The notes: generated from the sequence alone by a model not told the origin. A DNA stretch of 64,000 bases from Halomicrococcus gelatinilyticus (GCA_024227995.1 CP100465.1:2294001-2358000), one strand, 5' to 3'; positions 17,257 through 26,183 are shown, counted from the stretch's first letter. Program-made: numbers and translations.

Positions 17257-18333
17257 ATGCGCGTCGCGTTCGTCGTAGAAGTGACGGCCCAGCAAGCAGA
17301 CACGGGGGCGACCCGTCGGCTCCGGCGCACGGCCGAACTCCTGGCCGGCCGGGGACACGACGTCGTCGTCCTCTGTGCGCAGTGGTGGGACGGCGAACAC
17401 GACGCTTTCGAACAGGACGACGTGACGTACCGTGCGGTCACGACCGAACCGCCGACGGACGGGCCGTCGCGCCGGTTCGCGATGGCGCTGCCCGGCGCGC
17501 TCAGGCGAGCGAAGCCGGACGTCATCCACGCCGACGCCGCGCCGGAGCACGTGCTCGCGGCGAAGACGGCGAGCAAGCTCGTCCGTGCGCCCCTCGTCGT
17601 CGACTGGTACGACGCCCCGCTGGCGAGCGAGGCGTCGAACACCCGGACGCTGCGGATGGCGGCCCGGGCGGCGGACGAGATCGTCGCGCCGTCCGAGACC
17701 GTCAAGACCCGGGTCCGCGAACTCGGCGCGGACGGCGACGACGTGCGCGTCATCCCCAACAGCATCGACGTGGACGCCATCCGCGAGGCCGACGTCGTCG
17801 AGGGAGCCGACGTGGTGTACTCGCGGCGACTCGACGAGGACGCCAACCTCGAGAGCCTGCTGCTGGCGCTGGCGGAGCTCCGCGACCGCGACTGGCACGC
17901 CGTCGTCATCGGCGACGGTCCGGAGCGGGACGGCTACGAGCGGCAGGTGCGCGACCTGCGCATCGACGACCGCGTCGAGTTCACCGGCAGCCAGCCCGTC
18001 GAGAAGCGCATCCCGGTGTTCAAGGGCGCGCACGTCTACGTCCAGACGGCGCGCCGCGAGGCGTTCCCGACCGACCTCCTCCGGGCGTTGACCTGCGGGT
18101 GCTCGGGCGTCGTCGAGTACCACGTCGACTCCAGCGCGCACGAACTGGTCGAGAACGAGGACCGCACCTTCCGGACGACGAGCGAACAGGAGCTCACCGA
18201 GGCGCTCGTCACCGCCGCCGACCTCCCCCAGATGGAGGTCAACGAGGCGTTCGCGGAGTACGACCACCAGCAGGTGCTCGAACGCTATCTCGACTGCTAC
18301 CGCGACGTCCAGGACGACTTCGGACTGTTCTAG
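17257..18333 (+). CDS. GT4-type glycosyltransferase
   Basis: This encodes 358 residues with the two Rossmann-like halves of a GT-B glycosyltransferase. The N half starts MRVAFVVEVT and includes RGHDVVVLCAQWW; the C half has VIPNSIDVDAIR, a nucleotide-sugar region with VVIGDGPERDGYERQVRDL, and FTGSQPVEKRIPVFKGAHVYV. The usual E-x7-E motif appears modified (REAFPTDLLRALTCGC). It would transfer a sugar from an activated donor, in surface polysaccharide or glycolipid synthesis. The ATG at 17257 fits the domain start and an upstream T-rich promoter. Confidence 0.87.
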   Translation: MRVAFVVEVTAQQADTGATRRLRRTAELLAGRGHDVVVLCAQWWDGEHDAFEQDDVTYRAVTTEPPTDGPSRRFAMALPGALRRAKPDVIHADAAPEHVLAAKTASKLVRAPLVVDWYDAPLASEASNTRTLRMAARAADEIVAPSETVKTRVRELGADGDDVRVIPNSIDVDAIREADVVEGADVVYSRRLDEDANLESLLLALAELRDRDWHAVVIGDGPERDGYERQVRDLRIDDRVEFTGSQPVEKRIPVFKGAHVYVQTARREAFPTDLLRALTCGCSGVVEYHVDSSAHELVENEDRTFRTTSEQELTEALVTAADLPQMEVNEAFAEYDHQQVLERYLDCYRDVQDDFGLF

Positions 18334-18419
18334 GACGAGCCGTCGTCCCGTCGGCGCTACCGTTCTCGATGCAGTCGCTCGGCAGTCTTATCGCGTTCGA
18401 AAGAAGTAGTGAGTTCAGC

Positions 18420-20015
18420 TTACTCCGCGGCGATGACGTCGTCGATGCGGACGATCATCGTCGCGGACTCGGTGGCGCTCTCGACGGCCTCGCGCTTGAC
18501 GGCGGCCGGGTCGATGACGCCCGCCTCGACGGGGTCGGCGATCTCGCCCGTCTCGCCGGAGGAGATGATGCCGGCGCGGCCCTGCTCGTCGTCGTTGGCG
18601 GCGCGCAGGTCGACCAGCGCGTCGATGGGGTCCATGCCGGTGTTCTCCGCGAGCGTGCGGGGGAGCGTCTCGACGGCGTCGGCGAACGCCTCGACGGCCA
18701 GCTGCTTGCGCCCCTCGATGCCGGCGGCCTCGTCGCGGACGAGCGCGGCGACGTTGATCTCGGTCGCGCCCGCGCCCGGGACGACGCTGCCCGTGTCGAC
18801 GGCGGCGGTGACGACGTCGAGCGCGTCCTCGAGGGCGCGCTCCAGTTCGTCGACGACGTGGTCGGTGCCGCCGCGGACGAAGACGGTGACGGCCTCGGCG
18901 GCCGCACCGCCCTCGACGAACGCGAAGGTGTCGTCGCCGTACTTCTCGACGCTCACGCTGTCGGCGTGGCCGAGTTCGTCGTCCTCGACGTCGTCGGGCT
19001 TGCTCGTGCGTTTGCCGCCGGTGGCCCGCGCGATGGCGGACGTCATGTCGTCGTCGACGTCCTCGAACGCCAGGACGTCGCGGTCAGCGAGGTAGGCCGC
19101 GGTTCGGTCGTCGATGGAGGAGTGCGAGAAGACGACGTCGACGCCGGCGTCGGCGATGGCGTCGGCGAGCTCACGTAGCTGGCGGTCCTCGGCGTCCATC
19201 GCGGCGGTCAGCTGTTCGACGTCGTCGACGGTGTACTCGGCGTCGACCTCGGTCTCGCGGACGCCGAAGGAGCCGTCCGTGGCGAGAACGGTGGCGTCCT
19301 CGACCGTGGTCGGCATGTTCTTGTGGGCGGGTTCGGCGTCCTCGACGATGCCCTCGACGAGCTCCGTCGCGCTGGAACTGGAGCCGACCTGCGTGTGGAC
19401 GCGGACGTCGCCGCGGGCGACGTCGTCCTCGCGCTCGGCGTGGCGGATGGCGTCGACGACGACCTCCGCGAGGCGCTCGGTCGTCACGTCGCCAGTACCC
19501 TTGCCCGTCATGCTGGATTCGGCGACCTGCCGGAGGACGTCGTCGTCGACGTCGGCCTCCAGCGTCAGGTCGTCGATGCCGTCGATGGCGATGTCGCGAG
19601 CCTGGGCGTACCCCTCGACGATGGTGGTCGGGTGTACGTCCTGTTCGAGCAGGTCCTCGGCCTTCGCGAGGAGTTCGCCGGCGAGCACGGCCGCCGTCGT
19701 CGTGCCGTCGCCGATCTCCTCCTCCTGGGTCTCGGCGACCTCGACGATCATCTGGGCGGCGGGGTGCTCGATGTCCATCGTCTCCAGGATGGTCGCCCCG
19801 TCGTTGGTGATGGTCACGTCGCCGCTGTCGGTGACCAGCATCTTGTCCATCCCGCGGGGGCCGAGCGTCGTGCGTACCGACTCGCTGACGGCCTTGCCCG
19901 CGCTGATGTTCGACGCCTGTGCGTCCTCACCCTGCGTGCGCTGGGTGTCCTCGCCGAGGATGAACATCGGTCGTCCACCCATGCGCCGCTGACCGTAATC
20001 TGATCCTGACATCAT
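18420..20015 (-). CDS. Thermosome subunit (group II chaperonin)
   Basis: This encodes about 531 residues of the archaeal CCT-type chaperonin that folds proteins with ATP in a two-ring complex. The N terminus ([21 protein letters not shown] region), [10 protein letters not shown], the ATPase motif [15 protein letters not shown] and [15 protein letters not shown] are diagnostic. Two adjacent ATGs (20015 and 20012) compete as start. It lacks the long GGM tail of some paralogues, ending [11 protein letters not shown] strong TATA element lies about 25 bases upstream, so the transcript is probably leaderless and heat-responsive by analogy with haloarchaeal cct genes. Confidence 0.95.
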   Translation of the reverse strand: MMSGSDYGQRRMGGRPMFILGEDTQRTQGEDAQASNISAGKAVSESVRTTLGPRGMDKMLVTDSGDVTITNDGATILETMDIEHPAAQMIVEVAETQEEEIGDGTTTAAVLAGELLAKAEDLLEQDVHPTTIVEGYAQARDIAIDGIDDLTLEADVDDDVLRQVAESSMTGKGTGDVTTERLAEVVVDAIRHAEREDDVARGDVRVHTQVGSSSSATELVEGIVEDAEPAHKNMPTTVEDATVLATDGSFGVRETEVDAEYTVDDVEQLTAAMDAEDRQLRELADAIADAGVDVVFSHSSIDDRTAAYLADRDVLAFEDVDDDMTSAIARATGGKRTSKPDDVEDDELGHADSVSVEKYGDDTFAFVEGGAAAEAVTVFVRGGTDHVVDELERALEDALDVVTAAVDTGSVVPGAGATEINVAALVRDEAAGIEGRKQLAVEAFADAVETLPRTLAENTGMDPIDALVDLRAANDDEQGRAGIISSGETGEIADPVEAGVIDPAAVKREAVESATESATMIVRIDDVIAAE

Positions 20016-20036
20016 GTTAAACGATGTTTGATGTTC

Positions 20037-20049
20037 TATATATATTTTT
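20037..20049 (-). promoter_or_regulatory. Strong TATA box of the thermosome gene
   Basis: Read on the minus strand, AAAAATATATATA lies about 22-34 bases before the ATG pair at 20015/20012. The adjacent upstream GTGG could serve as BRE. This is the most AT-rich promoter core in the left half of the window, consistent with high chaperonin expression. Confidence 0.65.
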
Positions 20050-20132
20050 CCACTGATGCCGGGCTGGTCAGCCGTTCGCACACGTACCGGGACCGACAAC
20101 TACTAAGACCGATACGTGCCAAGGATTTCGCG

Positions 20133-20948
20133 ATGCTGGAACTGGAGCACCGCTTTCGCGTCGTCGACGTCCACGCACGACTCACGCTCGACGAGGCGGT
20201 GACGGCGCGCGGGCGAGCCATCTCGCCCGAGAAACTGGAACGCGAGATGCATCAGGCGGGCGTCGTGTCGACCGTCGTCTTCGCAGGCCCCCGCGAGGGG
20301 CAGAGCTACCTGAGCGCGAACAACGCCGTGGCGCGACGCAGCGTCGACCGGCCGTTCGTCACCTTCGCCCGCATCAACGGTCCGCGGGACCCGACCGGGA
20401 ACGCGACGGCACGACTGCGCAACCTCGGTGCACGGCGCAAGGACCACCACACGTCGCCGGGAGACGTCGAGCAGTACGCCTACGACGACCGCTTCCACGG
20501 CTTCAAGCTCGACCCGACGACCGACGGACTACCGACCGAAGACGTGCTCGACGAACTGGAGGCCGTCGACCTGCCCGTGCTCGTCACCGCCGGGCAGGGG
20601 TTCCCGCCGGACGCGGCTGCGGAGGCGCTGCTCGGCCGGTCGTTCCCCGTCGTCCTCTCGCACTTCGGCGGCTTCCCCCTCGACCGCGACCTGATGGACG
20701 ACGCCATCGACCTGCTGGAGTTCTACGACGACTGTTACCTCGACACGAGCTTCGTCCGCTATCGCGCCCCGATGGAGCGGGCCATCATGGAACACCCCGA
20801 CCGGGTGCTGTTCGGCAGCGGCACCCCCGACGTCCACCCCAACGTCGCCGTCATGGAGATTCTCACGCTCGACGTCCCGGAGGACGCCATGCGGAAGGTC
20901 TTCTCCAGGAATCCGGGGCGCGTCGTCGACGCGCTCGCATCGGAGTAG
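20133..20948 (+). CDS. Amidohydrolase-fold protein with altered metal-binding motifs
   Basis: This encodes 271 residues resembling amidohydrolase family 2 (TIM-barrel hydrolases/decarboxylases): barrel strands at VVDVHARL, VVFAGPREG, FKLDPTTDG, PVLVTAG, VVLSHFGGFPLD and VLFGSGTPDVHPN. The first-strand HxH is HAR here, and the GSD of the last strand is GSG, so two usual ligands are changed; the barrel histidine in LSHFGG is kept. The activity is therefore uncertain. Start ATG at 20133, about 90 bases from the divergent thermosome promoter. Confidence 0.8.
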   Translation: MLELEHRFRVVDVHARLTLDEAVTARGRAISPEKLEREMHQAGVVSTVVFAGPREGQSYLSANNAVARRSVDRPFVTFARINGPRDPTGNATARLRNLGARRKDHHTSPGDVEQYAYDDRFHGFKLDPTTDGLPTEDVLDELEAVDLPVLVTAGQGFPPDAAAEALLGRSFPVVLSHFGGFPLDRDLMDDAIDLLEFYDDCYLDTSFVRYRAPMERAIMEHPDRVLFGSGTPDVHPNVAVMEILTLDVPEDAMRKVFSRNPGRVVDALASE

Positions 20949-20969
20949 CGTCGGCGCACCCCTCCGTCG

Positions 20970-21875
20970 CTATCGCCAGTCGTAGCGCTCGACGGCGCGG
21001 TCGGCGCGCGAGGAGAGCCCCGCCGGGTTGCGCGCGTCGGTCCGGTCTTCGACGCGCGCTCGCACGCCGTCGCGTGTACCGGCGGCGATGTTCCGGAGGA
21101 CGTGCTTGCCGGAGTTGATCCACGAAGAGGGCTGGGCGTCGCCGGCCACGACCTCCCTTGCGACGGACGTCCCGTCCTCGACCGCGTCCTGCAGCGTTCG
21201 CCGGAACACCGTCAGTCGCGGGCCGTAGTTCTTCACCAGTCGGTAGCTCAGCGCGTGGTACTTCACGCCCCAGTCCCGGTCGACGCCCTCGCCGTCGTCG
21301 GTCGACTCGACGCAGACGTCGGTGGACCACGACACCGATAACCCCTGGTGGGTGAGTCGGTGGGCGCAGTCGCGCGCCCCGCCGGTCAGGAGGTTCTCGT
21401 CGAAGCCGTCGACGCTCTCCAGGGTCTCGCGTTCGAACGCGACGTTCTCCCCGGCGAAGTACGTCACTTCGCGCCCGGCGATGGTCCGGGTCTCTCTGTC
21501 CTCGGTCGTCATCCCCGCCCGGACCGCCCGGTGGACCGGACCGGTCACCGCCGCCGCCGCCGCGCCGTCCGCCATCGCCTCGGCGACGCCGTCGCGCCAC
21601 GATTCCTCGACGACGACGTCGTGGCCGACCAGCGCGACGACGTCGCCGGTCGCCTCGACGATGCCGGCGTTCCGCGCGACGTTGAGGTTGCGGTCGGACA
21701 CCTCGACCAGCGCGCTCACGTCGTCGCGCTCCCGCACCATCCCCGTGGTTCCGTCGGCCGAGGGGCCGTTGACGACGACCACCTCGGCGTCCGGGACGTG
21801 GTCGTCGAGCGCGTCGAGACAGGTGCTGAGGCGCTCCCGACCGTTCAGGGTCGGCACGACCACGGAGATATCCAT
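20970..21875 (-). CDS. Family 2 glycosyltransferase
   Basis: This encodes 301 residues of a GT-A fold enzyme. ISVVVPTLNGRERLSTCLDAL begins the nucleotide-binding half, VVVNGPSADGT follows, and the usual DxD region appears as ALVGHDVVVEESW. FAGENVAFERETLESVDGFDE and TGGARDCAHRL match the acceptor-side motifs (ED replaced by RD). It would add a sugar to a lipid or polymer at the membrane, although it has no membrane helix of its own. It is convergent with the amidohydrolase gene (21 bases apart). Confidence 0.87.
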   Translation of the reverse strand: MDISVVVPTLNGRERLSTCLDALDDHVPDAEVVVVNGPSADGTTGMVRERDDVSALVEVSDRNLNVARNAGIVEATGDVVALVGHDVVVEESWRDGVAEAMADGAAAAAVTGPVHRAVRAGMTTEDRETRTIAGREVTYFAGENVAFERETLESVDGFDENLLTGGARDCAHRLTHQGLSVSWSTDVCVESTDDGEGVDRDWGVKYHALSYRLVKNYGPRLTVFRRTLQDAVEDGTSVAREVVAGDAQPSSWINSGKHVLRNIAAGTRDGVRARVEDRTDARNPAGLSSRADRAVERYDWR

Positions 21876-21916
21876 ACGACCCTCTCAGATTCCAGCCCCC
21901 TAAAAGTTCTCCGGGA

Positions 21917-22624
21917 TTACTCCACGGCCGTACTCCAGTAGGAAACCGACGCGAGGCTGTCTCCGACCATCGAGTCGACGATCGTCTCGTCGACGTTGCG
22001 GATCGGGCTCGCCACGCTGTCCGGAATCTTCCGGTAGAAGCCGTACGGCAGCACCCAGTCGTGCTCGGCGTCGACCAGCGTGAGGCCGGTCTCGTCGAGC
22101 AGTTTCTCGACGTCGTCGGGGGAGTAGAGCCGCGACCCCATCGGCAGTAGCCAGTTGTAGAGGCTGCGGGTGCTCGGACCGGCGAACGTGTCGAAGAAGA
22201 CCTGCTCCTTCGCGACGCGTCGCATCTCGCTCAGGAACGTCGCGGGCGTGTCTGCGAGGTGGAAGAACCGCATGGCGAAGACGGCGTCGAAGTGGTCGTC
22301 CGGGAACGGCAGCCGCCCGGCGTCGCCCCGCATGAACTCCAGGTGGTCGGCGACGCCGGCCTGGCGTGCCTTGTGCCGCCCCTGTTGGAGCATCGCGGAG
22401 GAGATGTCGAGGCCGACGATGTCCGTCCCGCGCTCGGCCAGCATGACGGTGAAGCGTCCGGTTCCGCAGGCTATCTCGAGCACCTTCTTCTCGTCGACGG
22501 GTGCGAGCGCGTCGAGCACGGCCTGTTTCTCGCGCCGGTCGATGAGGCGACCGCCGCGCGAGAACCGCTTCTCCTCGTACTCCTCGGCGACCTCCGTCGC
22601 CTGGTACCACTCCTGCCCTTTCAC
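21917..22624 (-). CDS. Class I SAM-dependent methyltransferase
   Basis: This encodes 235 residues from a GTG start (VKGQEWYQATEVAEEYEEKR). Motif I is VLEIACGTGRFT, followed by GLDISSAMLQQG and the motif-IV region FDAVFAMRFFHLADTP. It belongs to the UbiE/methyltransferase-11 group, which methylates small molecules or lipids. The reading frame stays open upstream to 22930, but that part lacks coding character, so I chose 22624. Substrate unknown; it lies downstream of and near, but not in, a clear pathway operon. Confidence 0.85.
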   Translation of the reverse strand: MKGQEWYQATEVAEEYEEKRFSRGGRLIDRREKQAVLDALAPVDEKKVLEIACGTGRFTVMLAERGTDIVGLDISSAMLQQGRHKARQAGVADHLEFMRGDAGRLPFPDDHFDAVFAMRFFHLADTPATFLSEMRRVAKEQVFFDTFAGPSTRSLYNWLLPMGSRLYSPDDVEKLLDETGLTLVDAEHDWVLPYGFYRKIPDSVASPIRNVDETIVDSMVGDSLASVSYWSTAVE

Positions 22625-22961
22625 GCTTCTCTCACACGGGATTAGCTCGCCGGGGGGATAAAATGGTACTGAATATCGCTCGTCCTGGCTCCCGTCGGCG
22701 AGTGCTGCGCGTTCTGGTTCTGCCCACGCGAGTCCCCCTATCCACCTCGATAAATCACATACTGCGATATAGAATGTCGTTCGTTCGCCCCCGTGGACTC
22801 TGCCGTGTCGCTGCAAGTCGTCGGGACCGGCCCGGCGACTCTGCCACGATTCCGGTCCTCGAACGGTTGCCCGGCGCCTTTTTCCGGTTCGAACGCCCGA
22901 GCGTGTGGGTGTGGCGCAGTTCGACTGCATTTTAGGTCGGTGGCGCTATCGGCGTCGTGCG
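22625..22961. other. Divergent intergenic gap of 337 bases
   Basis: Several frames are open, but none matches genomic composition. AT-leaning pieces such as GGGATAAAATGG (22655) for the minus-strand methyltransferase and ACTGCGATATAGAATG (22761) on the plus strand are possible promoters. No RNA gene or repeat was recognised. Confidence 0.35.
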
Positions 22962-23759
22962 ATGGTCCTCGAATCGCCCCGTCCCGAGCGACTGGCGTTC
23001 GTTCCGATCCTGCTCTCCAACCTCGTTCCGCTCCCGGGAATCGCCTTCCTCGGCTGGTCGGCACGGAACGTCCTGTTCGTGTACTGGGTCGAGGTCGGCG
23101 TGCTCGTCCTGCTCTACAGTGGGTTGACGCTGTTCGCGCAGCGGGAACCGCGACCGGAGGAACGAACGATGCGCCCGGTGACGCTGTCGGTGCCGTTCGT
23201 GGGTACCTCGTCCGATTCGATACGCCCCGTCAGTTGGCTGCCGCCGATTCACTACCGTAACCTCCGGTACGCCGCCGGAATGTTCGTCTGGGGGCTCGGG
23301 TTCTGGGCGTGTCTCAGCGTCCTGATGGTCGTGCTTCCGTCCCCTCGGCACGCCGGGTACGACTCCGGTATGAGCGAACTCGCCGCTGTCGTCTCGGCCG
23401 CCTACTCGCCGACGGTTCTCCTGAGCGTGTGTGCGCTGGTCGTCTCACGGGTCGTGACCGTGCGTCGCGAGTTCTTCGGCCGCCGGGTGTACGAGCGGCT
23501 CTCGGCACCCATGACGGCCGAGATTCCGGCACGGCAGGTCGTCTTCTGGTTCCTCCTGACGCCGGTCGCGCAGTTCGGGTTGCCGATGGTGGCGCTGCCG
23601 CTCGTGGGAGTGTTCGACCAGCGGGCGCTGGTCGAGGGGGGAATCGCCCTGCTGGTGGTCGCTGGGAAACTGTTCGTCGAATGGTCGAACTTCAGGGCAC
23701 AGGAACTCGGCGAGACCGACGGGGTCGCGGGATGGTTCACGCCCGAAGAACTGGAGTAA
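22962..23759 (+). CDS. DUF6498-type multi-pass membrane protein
   Basis: This encodes 265 residues with about six hydrophobic segments and the layout of the haloarchaeal/bacterial DUF6498 family: RLAFVPILLSNLVPLPG, then GWSARNVLFVYWVEVGV, a middle segment MFVWGLGFWACLSVL and a later FWFLLTPVAQFGLP. The C terminus (GVAGWFTPEELE) is cytoplasmic-looking. Function unknown. Start ATG at 22962 rather than the GTG at 22905, since the hydrophobic pattern starts after it. The 53-residue gene at 23799 follows in the same direction. Confidence 0.82.
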   Translation: MVLESPRPERLAFVPILLSNLVPLPGIAFLGWSARNVLFVYWVEVGVLVLLYSGLTLFAQREPRPEERTMRPVTLSVPFVGTSSDSIRPVSWLPPIHYRNLRYAAGMFVWGLGFWACLSVLMVVLPSPRHAGYDSGMSELAAVVSAAYSPTVLLSVCALVVSRVVTVRREFFGRRVYERLSAPMTAEIPARQVVFWFLLTPVAQFGLPMVALPLVGVFDQRALVEGGIALLVVAGKLFVEWSNFRAQELGETDGVAGWFTPEELE

Positions 23760-23798
23760 TAGACAGGTTTTTATTCAGTTCGTTTTCAACTTGTCAGC

Positions 23799-23960
23799 AT
23801 GGTCCCCCCGATCGTCAGACACGGAATGGGTCTTACGAGTGCTCTCGTCCTCGCAGCGGTCGCGTTCGTCTTCCTCGACGGGACGGTGAAGTGGCTGGTG
23901 CTCGGTATGGCGGTCGTCGAGGCCGTGCTCGTCCCGCAATTGCTGAAGCGGACGACGTAG
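23799..23960 (+). CDS. 53-residue two-helix membrane protein
   Basis: This short frame (53 residues) has two hydrophobic helices, LTSALVLAAVAFVFL and WLVLGMAVVEAVLV, separated by DGTVK, and a basic end LLKRTT. Third codon positions are mostly G/C, and a TTTTTATT element at 23768-23775 lies about 27 bases upstream, as expected for a leaderless haloarchaeal transcript. No family name is known to me. Small membrane proteins of this layout are common in haloarchaeal genomes. Confidence 0.7.
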   Translation: MVPPIVRHGMGLTSALVLAAVAFVFLDGTVKWLVLGMAVVEAVLVPQLLKRTT

Positions 23961-24239
23961 CATCGCGGCTGGTGGATGGACGCCTGGAGGAACGCGTTCG
24001 CTGACCGCGGTGGGGTCGGACTCGCGTTCGTCGGCCTCGACGCGACGCCGTTCGCCCCGTGACGTCGTTCCCTCGACGCCGTTCGTCCCGCAACGCCGTG
24101 CTCGACGCTCACCGGTCGAACGCCGCGGAGACGTATGCGTCACCGCCAGTACGCGACCGTTTCCTCTCCGCCTGAAATCGTGGGCCGCGAGCGTCGACAC
24201 CAACGCTTTTCGACGAATCTCTCGTAGTCCCGGTGCCTT

Positions 24240-24483
24240 GGGGTTTCAGAAGTCGCATCGGACGACGTGGTCAGCGTCGACCAGGACGATACGGTAGAAA
24301 CGATGCACAGCAGATGTTCCAACGCGGCGTCGGCAGCGTGGTTGTCGAGGGGGCGTCGAACTCCGCGGCATCGTCGCGTTCGACGACCTGGTGGTGCACG
24401 CGACGGCCGACGCCGAGCGTCTCACGGCGATGCTGCGCGGCTTCTCGGACGTCATCGAGGCTGAGACGCCGCTCGAACGCTAG
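24240..24483 (+). pseudogene. Frameshifted remnant of a CBS-domain protein
   Basis: Three consecutive frames reconstruct one CBS domain. From 24243, frame A reads VSEVASDDVVSVDQDDTVET. At about 24303 it must shift to read AQQMFQRGVGSVVVEG. At the G-run near 24347-24353 it shifts again to read GVELRGIVAFDDLVVHATAD, then AERLTAMLRGFSDVIEAETPLER and TAG at 24481. Each piece matches the order of CBS motifs (VxxVxxxxTVxxA, GVGSVVV, ELxGIVxxxDL). No start codon follows the in-frame stop at 24225, so the 5' end is also lost. Two indels make sequencing error less likely but not impossible. Confidence 0.7.
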
Positions 24484-24557
24484 CCTGCACTCGTGCTGGC
24501 GTGCCGGCGGTCGTCGCCGCGGCGAGACCAGCGCCGACGGTGCCGACGGGTGCCTGA

Positions 24558-24665
24558 CTATTCGTCGTCCTCTCCGTCGTCTCCGGGTCCGAACAGCCCG
24601 AGACAGACGTACGCCCAGCTCCTGCCGCGGTTGGCACGGCGCTTGCCGAGTCGTTCGCTCTCCAT
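24558..24665 (-). CDS. 35-residue charged micro-protein under a palindromic operator
   Basis: The minus-strand ATG at 24665 opens a 35-residue frame: a basic N half (MESERLGKRRANRGRSW), a short hydrophobic AYVCLGLFG, and an acidic tail PGDDGEDDE. Composition and third positions look coding. A TATA element GATTAAATAATTA (24697-24685) and the 14-base palindrome TTAGGCCGGCCTAA lie just upstream of the ATG, giving a leaderless, regulated transcript. Function unknown; one cysteine only. It could be a regulatory peptide or a spurious frame beneath a real promoter. Confidence 0.5.
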   Translation of the reverse strand: MESERLGKRRANRGRSWAYVCLGLFGPGDDGEDDE

Positions 24666-24673
24666 GCGAGGGT

Positions 24674-24697
24674 TTAGGCCGGCCTAATTATTTAATC
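24674..24697 (-). promoter_or_regulatory. TATA element and perfect palindrome TTAGGCCGGCCTAA
   Basis: The 14-base perfect palindrome (24674-24687) abuts the AT-rich TATA element (24685-24697) and ends 8 bases before the minus-strand ATG at 24665. A repressor bound there would cover the transcript start. The half-site TTAGGC resembles the consensus of DtxR/IdeR-family metal-dependent repressors (TTAGG...CCTAA). The plus-strand gene at 24809 could also be affected, but its start is over 110 bases away. Confidence 0.6.
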
Positions 24698-24808
24698 GTT
24701 GTCGTCGGTTCCGTCCGCCGACGCACCGCAACCAGTCCGCGAAGCGGCGTGTCGTTGTCGACGTCGCGCTCCGCAATCCACTTGGTCGCCACGCGCCAAG
24801 CGACCGGT

Positions 24809-25648
24809 ATGACGCTGGCGGACCGGGAGTGGCGGCTGATCAGAGAGGAGTCGTGGGAGGGTCCGCTGAACATGGCCCTCGACGAGATAGCGGCGGAGAC
24901 GGCGGCGGCGGGCGGTCCCCGGACGCTCCGGGTGTACCGCTGGGAGCCGAGCACGCTCTCGCTGGGCTATCGACAGGACCCCGACACCGTCGACTGGGAG
25001 TTCTGCGACCGGGAGGGGATCACGGTGACCCGCCGGCCGACCGGCGGTGGCGGCATCTACCACGACAGCTACGGCGACGTCTCCTACACCATCGTCGCGC
25101 CGGCCGACGAACTCCCGGGCGACCTGATGGAGACCTACGAACTGCTCTGTGCGCCCATCTTCGACGCCTTCGAGCGCATGGGCGTCGACGCCCGGTTCAC
25201 CGACGAGGAGCGGCCGGCCATCCACCAGCCGGCCTGTTACCTGCGCGAGCTTCACCCCGCCCACGACGTGGTCGCGGACGGTCGAAAGGGCGACGACGGG
25301 GGCGTACCGGCGAAGAAGATCAGCGGCAACGCCCAGTACCGGCGCAAGGACGCCGTCATCCAGCACGGGTCGCTCAAGTTCTCGCTCGACGCGGACCGCC
25401 ACCTCGGCGTCTTCGACGCCCCCGACGCGACGCCCGCCGAGTTCCGCGACCGCGTGACGACCGTGGACGCGCTGTCCGAGGTCGACCGCGAGAACGCGGT
25501 CCGGGCGGTCGAGGAGGCGCTGGCCGACTGGGCCGACGCCGAGGCGGGGGCGTGGACCGACGAGGAACTGGCGCGGGCCCGCGACCACGCCGACGCGAAG
25601 TTCGCGAGCGAGGCGTGGAACCGGCGGCGGGAGGACCCGACGGCCTGA
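24809..25648 (+). CDS. Lipoate--protein ligase family protein
   Basis: This encodes 279 residues of the biotin/lipoate A/B ligase fold. EWRLIREESWEGPLNMALDE, PSTLSLGYRQD, VTRRPTGGGGIYHD (the RRxTGGG lipoyl-AMP loop) and KKISGNAQYRRKDAVIQHGS, which carries the catalytic lysine, are all present. It attaches lipoate or octanoate to 2-oxoacid dehydrogenase or glycine-cleavage proteins in the cytoplasm. A C-terminal accessory domain is short. The ATG at 24809 (MTLADREW) is the conserved start. Confidence 0.92.
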   Translation: MTLADREWRLIREESWEGPLNMALDEIAAETAAAGGPRTLRVYRWEPSTLSLGYRQDPDTVDWEFCDREGITVTRRPTGGGGIYHDSYGDVSYTIVAPADELPGDLMETYELLCAPIFDAFERMGVDARFTDEERPAIHQPACYLRELHPAHDVVADGRKGDDGGVPAKKISGNAQYRRKDAVIQHGSLKFSLDADRHLGVFDAPDATPAEFRDRVTTVDALSEVDRENAVRAVEEALADWADAEAGAWTDEELARARDHADAKFASEAWNRRREDPTA

Positions 25649-25652
25649 CCCG

Positions 25653-26183
25653 CTACAGTCCGAACGTCTCCATCTCCGGCCCGAACTCGTCTTCGAGCGT
25701 GGCGTGTATCTCCGACAGCGGCGGCGTGTCGAGGGTCGGGTCGACCGGATGCTCGCCGACCCAGACGTACCGGACCTCCCTGTTCTGGTCGACGAGGAAG
25801 CACGACCGCCGCGCCCGCGCGACGACCTTGAACGTCCGGTACTTCACGTCGAACGCCTCCGCGACGGCGAGGTCGCGGTCGGAGAACAGCGGGAACTGGA
25901 GGTCGAGGTGGTCGATGAACCGCCTGTGGGTGCCGGGTCTGGACTTGCTGATACCGACGACCTGCACCTGTTCGCCGCTGGCGAACCACTCGTAATCCCG
26001 GAACGAGCACCACTCGTCGACGCAGTCCGGCGCGAAATCGTTCGTGTAGAAGGAGAGCAACGCCGGCCGCTCGTCGAGCAGCGCGGAGAGGGACGTCTCC
26101 TCGACCGTCCCGTCGGGGTGGACGAGCGGTGCAGAGAACTCCGGCGCCGCGTCGCCCACGTCGAGTCCCGCTGAACGAGTCAT
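25653..26183 (-). CDS. Peroxiredoxin / AhpC-TSA family redoxin
   Basis: This encodes 176 residues with the thioredoxin-fold redoxin domain over its whole length. The active-site region reads FYTNDFAPDCVDEWCSFRDY; Cys54 is the probable peroxidatic cysteine, and Cys59, five residues on, could be the resolving one, as in BCP-type 1-Cys/2-Cys enzymes. The usual Thr three residues before Cys appears replaced (APDC rather than TPGC). FKVVARARRSCFLVDQNREVRYVW is the typical final strand pair. It detoxifies peroxides with electrons from a thioredoxin-type donor. Convergent with the ligase gene (4 bases apart). Confidence 0.88.
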   Translation of the reverse strand: MTRSAGLDVGDAAPEFSAPLVHPDGTVEETSLSALLDERPALLSFYTNDFAPDCVDEWCSFRDYEWFASGEQVQVVGISKSRPGTHRRFIDHLDLQFPLFSDRDLAVAEAFDVKYRTFKVVARARRSCFLVDQNREVRYVWVGEHPVDPTLDTPPLSEIHATLEDEFGPEMETFGL

